Assembly (NCBI GenBank): GCA_002070955.1
Contig: MWEK01000009.1
Coordinates: 89,563-153,562 of the forward strand
DNA: 64,000 bases
Direction: 5' to 3'
Source of the DNA: Planctomycetes bacterium ADurb.Bin069
GTDB taxonomy: Bacteria > Planctomycetota > UBA8108 > UBA8890 > UBA8898
Within the stretch, counting starts at the first letter, position 1; every line of letters starts with the position of its first letter. A model generated the notes under the pieces. The model ran no database searches and had not been told where the DNA came from. It worked only from the letters and a program-made list of their open reading frames with translations. Positions 51,612 through 60,983 of the stretch are shown here, piece by piece. Both the position numbers and the translations under genes were made by a program.

Positions 51612-53300
51612 GTGACAGACGACGAGAAACCGCTGGTCGTTCAGAGCGACTTCACGATCTTCCTCGACGTGCACAGCCCGGTGTTCCGAGAGGCGCGCGA
51701 CAAGCTCATGCGCTTCGCGGAATTGGTCAAGAGCCCCGAGCACATGCACGTCTATAGAATTACTCCGTTGTCATTGTGGAACGCGGCCTCGGCGGGCGTC
51801 TCGGCGGCCTGGATCATGGAGACCCTGCGGAGCCTGAGCCGCTACGAGGTCCCCTCCAACCTGGCGGCCGAGATCGAGGAGAAGACCAGCCGCTTCGGCC
51901 TGCTCAAGCTCGTGCGCTCCGACGGCGCGCTCGTCCTGGCCGCCCGCGACGACGAAATCCTCCGGGAAGTCCTCGCCCTGAGCCGGATCAAGGACTTCGT
52001 CCAGGGTCAAAACGGCGCCGCGAGCTGCGTCGTCGATCCCGGCCGCCGCGGCCAGCTCAAGCTGGCCCTCATCAAGGCCGGCTACCCGGTGGAGGATCTC
52101 GCCGGGTATCGCGAGGGCAGCCCCCTGTCCGTGAGCCTGCGCGGCACGGCGGCGAGCGGACTGCCGTTCGAGCTTAGGCCGTATCAGACCGAGTCGGTCG
52201 AAGCCTTCCACGCCGGCGGCTCCGTTCAAGGCGGCAGCGGCGTGGTGGTTCTTCCCTGCGGCGCGGGCAAGACGATCGTCGGCATGGCCGTGATGGCCCG
52301 CGTGGGCATGTCGACGTTGATCCTCTCGACCAGCGTGACCGCGCTCAGGCAGTGGCGCCGCGAGCTGCTGGACAAAACCTGCCTCACCGAGGATCAGGTC
52401 GGGGAGTACAGCGGCGAGGTCAAGGAGGTCAAGCCGGTCACGCTCTCGACCTACCAAATCATGACCTATCGCCGCAGCAAGACCGATGCCTTCGCGCACC
52501 TGGACATCTTCTCGAAGGGGGACTGGGGCCTGGTGGTCTACGACGAGGTGCATCTCCTGCCGGCGCCGGTTTTCAGGTTCACGGCGGAGATCCAAGCCAC
52601 CCGCCGCCTGGGGCTGACGGCCACGCTGATCCGCGAGGACGGCCGGGAGGACGAGGTCTTCAGCCTCATCGGACCCAAGAAATACGACATTCCCTGGCGC
52701 GTGCTGGAGCAGCGCGGCTGGATCGCCGACGCCCGGTGCACCGAGATCCGCACGGAGCTGGAGCCGGCGCTGCGGGCCCGGTACCTGTCGGCGGGGGCGC
52801 GGGAGAAGTTCCGCCTTGCCAGCGAAAACCCGCGCAAGCAGGATCTGGTGGTGCGCCTCGTCGAGCGCCACGCCGGCGACCTCGTGCTGATCATCGGGCA
52901 GTACCTCGAGCAGCTCGAGCGCCTGCGGCAGACGCTCGGGTGCCCGCTCATCACCGGGAGGACGCCGCACAAGACCCGCGAGGATCTGTACGCGAAGTTC
53001 CGCCGCGGCGACCTCAGGACGCTTGTCGTGAGCAAGGTCGGCAACTTCGCGGTCGATCTTCCCGATGCCAACGTCGCGATCCAGGTGTCGGGAACCTTCG
53101 GTTCGCGCCAGGAGGAGGCCCAGCGCCTCGGCCGCATCCTGCGGCCCAAGGCCGGCGGCGGCGGAGCGCGCTTCTACTCCATCGTGACGCGCCAGACCCG
53201 CGACCAGGAGTTCGCCGAGAAGCGCCAGCTCTTTCTCACGGAACAGGGCTACGAGTACGAGATCCACGACGCGCGCAGGTATGAGGAGTCGCCGTCATGA
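51612..53300 (+). CDS. XPB/Rad25-type DNA helicase
   Basis: A 562-residue superfamily 2 helicase. GTG at 51612 is the preferred start because the family begins close to 'KPLVVQSDFTIFLDV', and codons upstream are not biased like coding DNA; ATG at 51573 is possible. The N-terminal damage-recognition-like domain (SPEHMHVYRITPLSLWNAAS) precedes the two RecA domains: Walker A LPCGAGKTIVGM, DEVH box YDEVHLLP, motif III LTATLIREDG and motif VI QRLGRILRPK. RED-like residues (REDGREDE) follow motif III. Bacterial XPB is found in actinobacteria, spirochaetes and a few other groups. It overlaps the next gene by four bases. Confidence 0.88.
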   Translation: MTDDEKPLVVQSDFTIFLDVHSPVFREARDKLMRFAELVKSPEHMHVYRITPLSLWNAASAGVSAAWIMETLRSLSRYEVPSNLAAEIEEKTSRFGLLKLVRSDGALVLAARDDEILREVLALSRIKDFVQGQNGAASCVVDPGRRGQLKLALIKAGYPVEDLAGYREGSPLSVSLRGTAASGLPFELRPYQTESVEAFHAGGSVQGGSGVVVLPCGAGKTIVGMAVMARVGMSTLILSTSVTALRQWRRELLDKTCLTEDQVGEYSGEVKEVKPVTLSTYQIMTYRRSKTDAFAHLDIFSKGDWGLVVYDEVHLLPAPVFRFTAEIQATRRLGLTATLIREDGREDEVFSLIGPKKYDIPWRVLEQRGWIADARCTEIRTELEPALRARYLSAGAREKFRLASENPRKQDLVVRLVERHAGDLVLIIGQYLEQLERLRQTLGCPLITGRTPHKTREDLYAKFRRGDLRTLVVSKVGNFAVDLPDANVAIQVSGTFGSRQEEAQRLGRILRPKAGGGGARFYSIVTRQTRDQEFAEKRQLFLTEQGYEYEIHDARRYEESPS

Positions 53301-55258
53301 AGCTGCACGAAGCACTCGGACGCCTGCAGAAATCGCAACTGCAAGTGTACTTCCAGTACTGGAGCCCGGCCGCGGCCAAGGACGGCCCGCGCGACCAGCT
53401 CGTGCGCAAGCTCGTGCCGGTGATGACCGACCCGGGGCGGATCTGCCGGCGGTTCGACGCGCTCAAGCCGTCGGAGCGGAGCTTTCTGGAGGGACTGCTC
53501 CTGCTGGCGGATGCCACCGGCACCGTCTCCGAGGTCCGCGCCCAGCGCGCGGCGCGGCGCATTCAGGATTTCGAGACCGAGACGATTCTCAGGCGCCTGA
53601 AGGAGCAGGGTTTCATCCACAAGGCGGACGGAGCCTGCGGTCCGCGGGCGGACTGCTTCACGGTTCCCGAGGAGATGGCCGCGGCGCTGCGGGGCAGCGT
53701 GGACGTGGACGAGCGGTCGTCGCTGGAGCTGATCTCGCGGGCGGCCGCCTGCCCGGGGGCCGACATCGCGAAGGAGTTCCCCAACGGCGCGGCCGTGGCG
53801 CGGCGCATCGCCAAACTCAAGGATCCCGCCCTCAAGGCCGTTGTCAAGACGACCATCGAGGATCACGGCGGAATTCTGCCGCTCTCCGCGTGGCGCCGGG
53901 CGGGCGGCCGCAAGCGGCTGCACACCCCGGAGTGGCGCGCGATGCTCGAGGAGCAGGGGCTGGGCACCACCGGGGTTCTCAACCTGAAGAAGTACGGCAT
54001 TGAGATCGAGGAGGAGGTTCTCTGCATCTACCAGGAGGCCATCGGCGCCTGCAACCGGACGGACGCGCCCGGCCCCGGCGCGGAGGCCGTGGTCAGCACG
54101 GGCTCCGATCTCATCGTCGACCTCAATCGGCTCCTGCAGTTGCTCTACATCCAGCCGTTGGAGCTCACGCGGGAGGGCGTGCTGTACCGGCGCATGGAGG
54201 AGAAGCTCAAGCAGGAGTTCGTCCTGGCATCCTACGGCGGGCTGGGGGAGGGGCGGCTGCTGGAGCTCCTCGTGGCGTTGGCCACCAAACTGAAGCTCGT
54301 CGAGCGGACGGCCGGCCGGCTGCAGGTGCAGATGGCGCGGGTCAAGGCGTGGGAGCGCAAGGATGTCTCCGCGCGCGTCAAGCGGGTGTTCGAGGTTTTC
54401 CTCAGGGAGCACACGCGCGAGCACTACAGCTTTCACCAGAAGTTCCTCCGGGAGATCGCCCTGGAGGCGCTGGGCGCCTTGGCGCCCGAGACCTTCGTGG
54501 CGGCGCGCGGCTTCGTGCGCGCGGCGGTGGCGCGCTTCCTCTGCGAGCTGGCGCGGCGCGCGGTCCCGGCGGCCTTCACCGAGCGGCTCGAGCGCAACGT
54601 CGTGGCCGAGGCGCTGTTCGTGCCGCTGGAGCGCCTGTACTACGATCTTTACCACTGGCTCGTGCACCGGCTGGGGCTGCTCGGCATCACCGACTTGGGA
54701 TACCGCGACGGACACTTGGAGACGATCGCCCTGTCGTCCCTGGGCGCGGCCGTGCTGGGGCGTAAGGGCGCCACGGCCGTCCACGCGGGCGGGCTGCTCG
54801 TCAATCCGGACTTTGAAATCCTGCAGTTTCCCGGGGGCGCCCACGAGGCCGAGGACGCCTTCACGCTGAGCCGTTTCGCCGAGCGGATCGGCGCCGACCG
54901 CGTCAAGCGCTACCGCCTCACGCGCGAGAGCGTCAAGCGCGCGATTCTCGCCAGCATGCCCCTCGCGGCCATCGAGAACTTTCTCAAGGCGCGCGCGCGC
55001 ACGCCGGTGCCGGGCAACGTGATCTATACCCTGGGGGAGTGGGCCGAGGGCCTCGAGCTCGTGCGGCGCCAGCGCGCGATCGCGCTGAAGAGCGTGACGC
55101 CCGAGGGCATGGACCGTCTGGCCGAGGCGCTCAAGGAAGGGCATCTCGCGTTCGAACGCGTGGCGCCCACCGTGGGGCTGCTTTTCGGCGACAAGGCGGA
55201 GCAGGCGCTGCTCGCGCAGCGCGAGCGGCTGCAGGAGGACGGGATCTACATCGACTGA
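53297..55258 (+). CDS. Helicase-associated protein (PF13625-like), XPB partner
   Basis: A 653-residue protein whose ATG overlaps the XPB stop as ATGA, so the two are translationally coupled. The N-terminal 230 residues are winged-helix-like and basic. A C-terminal domain (about 490-640: GLLVNPDFEILQF, LSRFAERIGADRVKRYRLTR, PVPGNVIYTLGEWAEGL) matches the helicase C-terminal-3 family that accompanies bacterial XPB. In archaea XPB works with the nuclease Bax1; whether this protein cuts DNA cannot be seen here, as no catalytic motif is evident. It probably regulates or targets the helicase. Confidence 0.75.
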   Translation: MKLHEALGRLQKSQLQVYFQYWSPAAAKDGPRDQLVRKLVPVMTDPGRICRRFDALKPSERSFLEGLLLLADATGTVSEVRAQRAARRIQDFETETILRRLKEQGFIHKADGACGPRADCFTVPEEMAAALRGSVDVDERSSLELISRAAACPGADIAKEFPNGAAVARRIAKLKDPALKAVVKTTIEDHGGILPLSAWRRAGGRKRLHTPEWRAMLEEQGLGTTGVLNLKKYGIEIEEEVLCIYQEAIGACNRTDAPGPGAEAVVSTGSDLIVDLNRLLQLLYIQPLELTREGVLYRRMEEKLKQEFVLASYGGLGEGRLLELLVALATKLKLVERTAGRLQVQMARVKAWERKDVSARVKRVFEVFLREHTREHYSFHQKFLREIALEALGALAPETFVAARGFVRAAVARFLCELARRAVPAAFTERLERNVVAEALFVPLERLYYDLYHWLVHRLGLLGITDLGYRDGHLETIALSSLGAAVLGRKGATAVHAGGLLVNPDFEILQFPGGAHEAEDAFTLSRFAERIGADRVKRYRLTRESVKRAILASMPLAAIENFLKARARTPVPGNVIYTLGEWAEGLELVRRQRAIALKSVTPEGMDRLAEALKEGHLAFERVAPTVGLLFGDKAEQALLAQRERLQEDGIYID

Positions 55259-55311
55259 GGCGGGCGGCTCCCGGCCGGGCTCGGCCCGCAACCTATTCCG
55301 GGGAGGTTGGC

Positions 55312-56001
55312 ATGCTCAGCGAACCGCGCACGAACGCACTCCTCATCGAGCTTCTCCACCTGCCGATGCAGCATTCTCCGTCCCGGTTGCGGAGTCTCTA
55401 CCAGGACCTGTGCACGCAGTGCGATTTCGAGAACTTCATTCGCAGGCCGAACGGAGCCGTCATCGAGCGGCCGGCCTCCGAGGAAGCCGGGCTGGCGCGC
55501 CTCACCTTCTCCAGCGACCGCATCCACTTCATCGAGGAAGGCGGCCTCGTGACGCTGAACAGCTTCTGCCAGCGCCTGGAAGCGATTCTCGCGCGCTCCA
55601 TGGATGTCCTCGGCATCCCCTTCTTCCTCATGGAGCTCTGCACCGTGCGCATGGTGACGACCCCGGGTCATTTCGATTCGGCGAGCGACTTCATCGGCGC
55701 GCGGCTGCTGAGCTTCGGGGCCGCCGAACTCGCGCAGCTCGGCCGGCCGACCAAGGTTTTCGGACTGGTGCTCAGCGTGCCGCCGGGTCAGGATCTGCGG
55801 GACAGTTACTCCCTCAGAATCGAGGTCTTCGCCCGGGATCCCAAATCCTTGTACCTCGAGAACGTGGGCACCTTCCGCACGCCGATCAACCGCGCGGACA
55901 TCGCCGCGGCGAGCAGCGCGATGCGCGCGACGGACACATTCGTGACCGAGCGGCTCTGCCCGTTCCTTTCGCGATTCGACGCGCCGGCCGGGGACCGCTA
56001 G
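55312..56001 (+). CDS. Hypothetical protein after the XPB pair
   Basis: A 229-residue soluble protein of unknown family. GGAGG lies six bases before the ATG at 55312, 53 bases after the helicase partner, so it may belong to the same transcript. It is mixed alpha/beta with no signal or membrane helix. The middle (FIEEGGLVTLNSFCQRLEAI, then GIPFFLMELCTVRMV) and the block GQDLRDSYSLRIEVFARDP resemble small ligand-binding or TIGR04255-like proteins, but I cannot assign it. Its end overlaps the tail of a convergent gene by 116 bases. Confidence 0.6.
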   Translation: MLSEPRTNALLIELLHLPMQHSPSRLRSLYQDLCTQCDFENFIRRPNGAVIERPASEEAGLARLTFSSDRIHFIEEGGLVTLNSFCQRLEAILARSMDVLGIPFFLMELCTVRMVTTPGHFDSASDFIGARLLSFGAAELAQLGRPTKVFGLVLSVPPGQDLRDSYSLRIEVFARDPKSLYLENVGTFRTPINRADIAAASSAMRATDTFVTERLCPFLSRFDAPAGDR

Positions 56002-56980
56002 GGCGGCGCCGGCGGCCGGGCGGGCCGCGGCGCGACTCCAGCCCCTCGATGACGAGAAGCTCGGCGGCGAAGTCCAGCGTGAGGGCCAAATCGCTGAAAA
56101 GCTCGATGCCCAGCACGCCGTCGATTTGCGGCCCGAGCCGCTCCCTGAAAGCGGGAAGCACGTAGGCATCGACACCGGAGAACGCCGCGCTTCCCAGGAA
56201 CAGCTTGGGAATACGCGTCATCCCGACCCGCGTCTCGACCCCGAGGCTGAGCAGGCCGGCGTCGCCGAGTTCAGGCAGCCCGAGAGCGCGGGCGGTCTCC
56301 TCCGGGAGCACGCAGCGGCGGGCGCAGGTGTCCAGCAGAAACCACCGCGCCGGCCCCGCGCCGAGAAAGACCGCGACGCAGGGCCGCCCGTCGGCGAGGA
56401 AGCGGAGCGGCACGACGCACACACCGGGACCCCGCGGGACGCGGCCCTCGTCGGTGAGCCGGGCCTCGCCCCGGCGAAGATCGATCGTGACGCGGAGAGG
56501 GGCAAGGAACGCCATGCCGAGGAGGCCGTCGGCGCGCTGAAGCGTGAAGCCGAGCAGGCGGCGCTCGATATGTCCCGGGCTGACCAGGAACGGGGCGTGG
56601 CGGCACACGAGGCCCCCCGCGCGGAGTTCGTGGACGCACGTGCGAACCGTCGCCTCCTCCCTGCCCAGGAGCGTCACGCGCGCGCGGCCGAAGACGGGCA
56701 GGTCGAGTTCCTCGACGATATCGGGCGCGAGCAGGTTGTGCGGTGAGCCCGTGTCCAGGAACAGAGTCAAGCGGCGGCCGCCGATGCTGGCCTGCACCGC
56801 CGGAAGGCTCATGAAGGGCGTCAGGGGCAGCACGGCCTGGGACGCGAACTCGATGGAGAACGCGCCGGGGCACGCGGAGCCCCGGCGCCCGCCGAGGCGC
56901 TCGAGCGCCTCGCGGTCGCTGACCGTGGCGGCGCAGCCGCAGGCGAGCATCAGGCCCAGGAGGTGCGAGAGTCGTGTCAT
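55886..56980 (-). CDS. Retropepsin-like aspartic protease, probable lipoprotein
   Basis: A 364-residue protein beginning with a lipoprotein-like signal (LGLMLACGC). Two pepsin-like halves are visible. LTLFLDTGSPHNLL carries the first Asp-Thr-Gly; WFLLDTCARRCVLP is its counterpart in the second half, Asp-Thr-Cys. Two-copy retropepsin-like proteins are known in bacteria as envelope proteases or peptide binders. The last 50 residues are Arg/Pro-rich and lie across the convergent gene's 3' end by 116 bases. They look unlike a natural C-terminus, so a frameshift near 56030 (leading to a stop around 55999) or a real overlap are both possible. Confidence 0.6.
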   Translation of the reverse strand: MTRLSHLLGLMLACGCAATVSDREALERLGGRRGSACPGAFSIEFASQAVLPLTPFMSLPAVQASIGGRRLTLFLDTGSPHNLLAPDIVEELDLPVFGRARVTLLGREEATVRTCVHELRAGGLVCRHAPFLVSPGHIERRLLGFTLQRADGLLGMAFLAPLRVTIDLRRGEARLTDEGRVPRGPGVCVVPLRFLADGRPCVAVFLGAGPARWFLLDTCARRCVLPEETARALGLPELGDAGLLSLGVETRVGMTRIPKLFLGSAAFSGVDAYVLPAFRERLGPQIDGVLGIELFSDLALTLDFAAELLVIEGLESRRGPPGRRRRPSGPRPARRIAKGTGRAARSRMCPSRASRCSPRRCPRG

Positions 56981-57139
56981 GGTCGCGGGGCGCCGTGTGC
57001 GTTATAAAGAGAGAAAGCGCGCGCCATCATACCTTTTGCGTCGCGGGAGACAAACATGGACGCAAGACCGTCAAGGAGCGCGGGGGCGCGATGCTCCACG
57101 CGGCAATCCGCTGGCGCGCGCCGGGCCCGAGGTGGCGAC

Positions 57140-57880
57140 ATGCAGGCGATCGTTCTTGCCGGCGGGTACGGGACGCGGCTCGGCGCTCTCGGGGAAACCG
57201 TCCCGAAGGCGCTGCTTGCCCTGGGCGGGACCACGGTCATCGACATGCTGCTCGGGCGGCTCGCACGGATCGGCATCGCCGAGGCGCTGCTCGTGACGAA
57301 CGCGCGGTTCCACTCGGCCTTCGAGGCCTGGGCCGGTTCGGGCGCGCACGCCCTTCCCGTCCGGCTCCTCTGCGACGGGAGCACGGCGCCCGAAAACCGC
57401 CTCGGCGCCGTCCGAGACCTAGCCCTCGGCCTGGAGCACGTCGATGCGGCGGAGGGTGTGCTCGTGAGCTCTTCGGACACGGTCTATGATGCAGATCTGG
57501 CTCCCGTGTTGGAGCGATACCGCGCCGTTGCCGCGCCGGTCGTCGCGCTGATGCTCGAAGAGGATGAGGCCGTGCTGGCGCGTTCCGGCGTGGCGGTGCC
57601 CGGCGCGGACGGCCGTCTTATGGCCTTCGTCGAGAAGCCCGCCAAGGCGCCGAGTCCTTATGCCGCGCCGCCGCTCTACGTTTACCCGCCGGACATCCGC
57701 GCCGACATCGATGCCTTTCTGGCGGCGCCGGGCATCGATCACGATGCGCCCGGGCACCTGGTCGCCTTCCTCATCGCGCGCCGGCCGGTGTACGGGGTGA
57801 TCCTGGAGGGCCGGGGAATCGACATCGGCTCCCAGGCAAGCTACGAAGCGGTGCGGCGGCGGTTCGAAAACAGGCCGTAG
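57140..57880 (+). CDS. Sugar nucleotidyltransferase
   Basis: A 246-residue enzyme of the NTP-transferase family. The motif MQAIVLAGGYGTRLG followed by PKALLALGG is the nucleotide-binding signature; VSSSDTVYD gives the metal-binding Asp region, FVEKPAKAPSPYAAPPLYVYPP the sugar-binding part. The start at 57140 fits the motif, which normally begins within two to five residues of the N-terminus; longer frames do not. It would activate a sugar-1-phosphate to an NDP-sugar for surface polysaccharide. Length fits the short group without a hexapeptide domain. Its end is ten bases from the convergent SPOR lipoprotein gene. Confidence 0.8.
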   Translation: MQAIVLAGGYGTRLGALGETVPKALLALGGTTVIDMLLGRLARIGIAEALLVTNARFHSAFEAWAGSGAHALPVRLLCDGSTAPENRLGAVRDLALGLEHVDAAEGVLVSSSDTVYDADLAPVLERYRAVAAPVVALMLEEDEAVLARSGVAVPGADGRLMAFVEKPAKAPSPYAAPPLYVYPPDIRADIDAFLAAPGIDHDAPGHLVAFLIARRPVYGVILEGRGIDIGSQASYEAVRRRFENRP

Positions 57881-57890
57881 CGGAGAGCGG

Positions 57891-58670
57891 CTAGGGGACG
57901 ACTTCCGCGGCGCGGAAGTCGGGGTCGTCGCGCACCTGGTTCTTGAAGTCGAGCGCCTTGGCTCGCGTGGGGAAGGAACCCACGCGGACGCAGAAAACGG
58001 GCTTGCTGCCCCGCACGGCGGGCACGACCGCCGCGGCGAGGCCCTTGGCCTCGATGAGGCGGCTCTTCCGCTCGGCGGTTTCGCGCTCGCCGTAGCTTGC
58101 GAGCTGCAGCGCGAAGTGGCGCGGCGCGGCGAGTTCGGCGGCGGCGCGCTCAGCATAAGGGCTTCGTCCGTACAGACGGCGCACGCGCTCGAAGAGCTGA
58201 CCGGCTTCGTCCCAACGGCCTTCCTGCCGGCGCGCCAAGCCGAGCTTGAACATAAGCTCGGCCGCGTCGCCGCGGCGGTCGGCGTCCGCGCACAGGCGCG
58301 CGTACATCTCCGCCGCGCGGCTGACCTCCCGTCCGCCGCGCGCCGCATCGGCGGCGCGGATGCGGGCCTGCCGGGCGAGCCGCGGCGACGCGGCGTGCCC
58401 GCCCACGTAAGCGAACTCCTCCTCGGCCGCGTCGTAGTCGCCGGCTCGGAGGTAATACACCCCGAGGAGGTAACGCGCGTGGGCCGCCAGGGCATGGGAC
58501 GGATCGCGATGGACGAAGCGGCCGAGCAGCACCGCCGCGTCCTCCCAGTCGCCGCGGGCAATGGCGGCCTGCGCCTGATCGAAGGCCGCCGCGCGGGCCG
58601 GCGCGGCGCCGGGTCCCTGAGGGGCGACGCACCCGCAGCCGAGGAGCACAAGCGCCAGGAATCCACGCAT
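57891..58670 (-). CDS. TPR lipoprotein with SPOR domain
   Basis: A 259-residue envelope protein. The signal peptide ends in LLGCGC, a lipobox. Residues about 30-180 are helical TPR-like repeats (DWEDAAVLLGRFVHRDPSHA, AGDYDAAEEEFAYVGG). Residues about 183-257 are a SPOR domain (HFALQLASYGERETAERKS, then FCVRVGSFPTRAKALDFKN), which binds denuded septal peptidoglycan. Such proteins act in cell division or peptidoglycan remodelling. It converges with the nucleotidyltransferase gene and lies 42 bases downstream of the small membrane protein gene on the same strand. Confidence 0.8.
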   Translation of the reverse strand: MRGFLALVLLGCGCVAPQGPGAAPARAAAFDQAQAAIARGDWEDAAVLLGRFVHRDPSHALAAHARYLLGVYYLRAGDYDAAEEEFAYVGGHAASPRLARQARIRAADAARGGREVSRAAEMYARLCADADRRGDAAELMFKLGLARRQEGRWDEAGQLFERVRRLYGRSPYAERAAAELAAPRHFALQLASYGERETAERKSRLIEAKGLAAAVVPAVRGSKPVFCVRVGSFPTRAKALDFKNQVRDDPDFRAAEVVP

Positions 58671-58712
58671 GGTGCGTCATTGTAGCGGGCGGGGCGGCGA
58701 TGACAAGGCGGC

Positions 58713-59123
58713 TCACGCCGCGGCGGGCGGCGGCGGCAGCGGGCGGCGGCGCGGCGGCATGGTTAAGGCGCAGAAGAGCGTCTGCGGGAGGTTGCCGATC
58801 AGCATGGGGAGGACGTACAGCCAGGCCAGGCGCGCGTCGGGCGCCGCGGCCGCAAAGAGCAGCGCGAGCAGGACGGGGTTGAAGCCCGCCAGGCCGATGA
58901 GGACGGCTGCGGCGGGCGCGAGCAGCTCTCCGCCCGGCATGCGGGAGCTCGCATCGAGCATCTTGGGCGCGACGGAGGCGGGCGCGGTCCACAGGAGCGG
59001 CGCGGTGATCACGGTCGCCGCCGTGATGAGAAGACCGCGATCGCGCCACGTGCGCCAGCGGAAAAGCGCCTTGACGCCGAGGGCGAGCACGGCGAGGACG
59101 CACAATGCCCAGGCGGCGATCAT
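58713..59123 (-). CDS. Small inner-membrane protein, unknown function
   Basis: A 136-residue protein with four hydrophobic segments (AALCVLAV-like start, GLLITAATVITAPLLW, LLAPAAAVLIGLAGFNPVLL, RLAWLYVLPMLIGNLPQTLF) and a Pro-rich tail. Its ATG overlaps the stop of the upstream pseudokinase gene by four bases, so the two are coupled. Family unknown; the association with the pseudokinase is the main clue. Confidence 0.65.
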   Translation of the reverse strand: MIAAWALCVLAVLALGVKALFRWRTWRDRGLLITAATVITAPLLWTAPASVAPKMLDASSRMPGGELLAPAAAVLIGLAGFNPVLLALLFAAAAPDARLAWLYVLPMLIGNLPQTLFCALTMPPRRRPLPPPPAAA

Positions 59124-60781
59124 GCGCTCCTCCGCCGGTCTCTGCGGCCGCGCACGAAGGCGAAGAACCGGTACTCGTCCAGCCCCCCCCAGAGGGAAGA
59201 CCGTCCCGCGCGCCGCGGCGGAGAGCCCGCGTACACCGTCGCGCGGCCGGCGAGGGCGGAGGGCACGGCGCCCGCGGCGTCACGCAGCGCCACGATCACC
59301 ACGTGGAGGCCGGTGGCGCGGGCGATGCGGTTGACGCGGTGCCAGACGTGCATCTTCAACTCGGGGACGAACAGATACGCGCGCCCGCGGAAAACGAAGT
59401 CCACGCGCTCATCGCCGGCGGGGACGTCGATGCGCAGGCTTTTCCGGAAACGGAAGGAGCCTTCGCGCCCGCGCAGCCAGCGGAGGAAGGCGCCCTTTTC
59501 CCGGGCGAGCTCGACTTCCTCGGCGGCCCGGCCGCTGATGCGGTGCGCGAGCTCGGTGGCGATCCAGTACGCATCGCCGGTGAGGCGGCCGTCTTCGGCG
59601 AGCAGATCGCCGATGAATTCCCTGAGGCCGCGCTCGGCCAGGGCGCGGATCGTATGCTCGAGGACGTTCGCCAGGGCGGCCCGGCCTTTCTCCGCGGCGG
59701 CGTCGTGCACCGCGCCGGTCAGCGCCGCGGGGATTTCCTCCAGGCAGTCCGCCTCGCCGTAGGGCGGCATCGCCAACGGCGGCGGAATCACCACGGGGTC
59801 AATGACGGGCGGCGGCGCCTGGGCGGTGGGCGCGATCCGGTCGCGGATGCACAGCGGGCACAGGTCGGGATCGCTTTGCATCAGGAGGCCGCAGCCCAAG
59901 CACACGGACCACTTGCCGCGCTCGCAATACTCGACCTCGGAGCGAGCGGCGAGAAGGGATCGGGCGAAGGCCTCCAGCGAGGGCCGCGCGCCGATGTTGG
60001 GCGCCAGGGCCCGGCCCAGCAGCCGGGCCGTTCCCGCGCCCACCATCGGGGCCAGGCCGCCCGCGAAGGCGTCCTCGGCCTCGTCGGGCGAGCGCAGGTA
60101 CGAAGGTGGTGCGCCGCCCTGCAGGAGGAAGAAGAGGCAGGCGGCCAGGGAGTAGACATCGTGGCGCCGGTCGAGCATGTCGGCGGTGGGTCTGATGGGG
60201 TCGATGAACGCCAGGAGGCGGTTCTGGGTGAACGAGGGCTTGCGCGTCGTCAGAAAGGCGGCTCGATTGGCCCAGCCCATGACGAGGGGCGTGCGGTTTT
60301 CCCTGAGCGTGATCGTGGCGGGCGAGAGCGCCAGGTGCGGGAACGGGTTCCCCGTCGAGTTGCGGCTCGCGCGGTTGACCGCGAGCAAAGCCGCGCACGC
60401 CCCGATGATCGTCTCGAAGGCCTGCGACGGGTGGAGAGGGCCGATCGACTCGACCAGGTGCCCCAAGCTCAAGCCGCCTTCGGGGTGCTCCCAGAGGGGC
60501 ACCTCGCGGTAGATCGTATGGCGTTCGGACTCGGCGAAGGGCAACGAGATCGTGCCCTGGCTTTCGGGGAGGCACTGGTGCCGCACCCCCGCGACGAAGG
60601 CGAGGGAGCGGTAGGCGATTTGGTTGAGAAGCGGGGCGCCGGACGCGGCCGGCACGAGCTCGATCTCGTAGGACACGCCGTGCGCGTCGTGGACGACGTA
60701 GCGCTCGCTCAGCGGCCCGCCGCCGATGGGTTGACTGATTTCGTACCCGGGAGTAATCTCATCTCCCACACGATAAGTCAT
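59120..60781 (-). CDS. Pseudokinase with zinc ribbon and unknown C-terminal domain
   Basis: A 553-residue protein starting at 60781 behind GGAG. Residues 10-285 fold like a protein kinase: YEISQPIGGGPLSERYVV as glycine loop and DVYSLAACLFFLLQG as helix F. The ATP-binding Lys region reads SYEIELVP without Lys, HRDLKPxN is HLALSPATI and the DFG segment reads VMGWANRAAF, so phosphotransfer is unlikely. A zinc ribbon CLGC...CPLC lies near residue 310. The C-terminal region (about 390-535) has VDFVFRGRAYLFVPELK, which by spacing resembles a PD-(D/E)xK core but is only a suggestion. It is coupled to a membrane protein and divergent from two YbjN-like genes. Confidence 0.7.
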   Translation of the reverse strand: MTYRVGDEITPGYEISQPIGGGPLSERYVVHDAHGVSYEIELVPAASGAPLLNQIAYRSLAFVAGVRHQCLPESQGTISLPFAESERHTIYREVPLWEHPEGGLSLGHLVESIGPLHPSQAFETIIGACAALLAVNRASRNSTGNPFPHLALSPATITLRENRTPLVMGWANRAAFLTTRKPSFTQNRLLAFIDPIRPTADMLDRRHDVYSLAACLFFLLQGGAPPSYLRSPDEAEDAFAGGLAPMVGAGTARLLGRALAPNIGARPSLEAFARSLLAARSEVEYCERGKWSVCLGCGLLMQSDPDLCPLCIRDRIAPTAQAPPPVIDPVVIPPPLAMPPYGEADCLEEIPAALTGAVHDAAAEKGRAALANVLEHTIRALAERGLREFIGDLLAEDGRLTGDAYWIATELAHRISGRAAEEVELAREKGAFLRWLRGREGSFRFRKSLRIDVPAGDERVDFVFRGRAYLFVPELKMHVWHRVNRIARATGLHVVIVALRDAAGAVPSALAGRATVYAGSPPRRAGRSSLWGGLDEYRFFAFVRGRRDRRRSA

Positions 60782-60983
60782 AGGAGGTTTTCTCCACACC
60801 GAGGCGTGGCGAGAACTCGGCGCGAGGCGTGCGCGCTCGACCGGCGCGAGGCGCGCCTCGGGGCGGCGTATCCGCGTAAAACCGGCGCGGCGGCGCGCAC
60901 GCAGCCCGATGAATCGCCCTAGAGCAACGTTACCACACGGGGCCGGGGTCGAGAAGAGGCGCGTGGCGGGCGCGGGAGGATGC

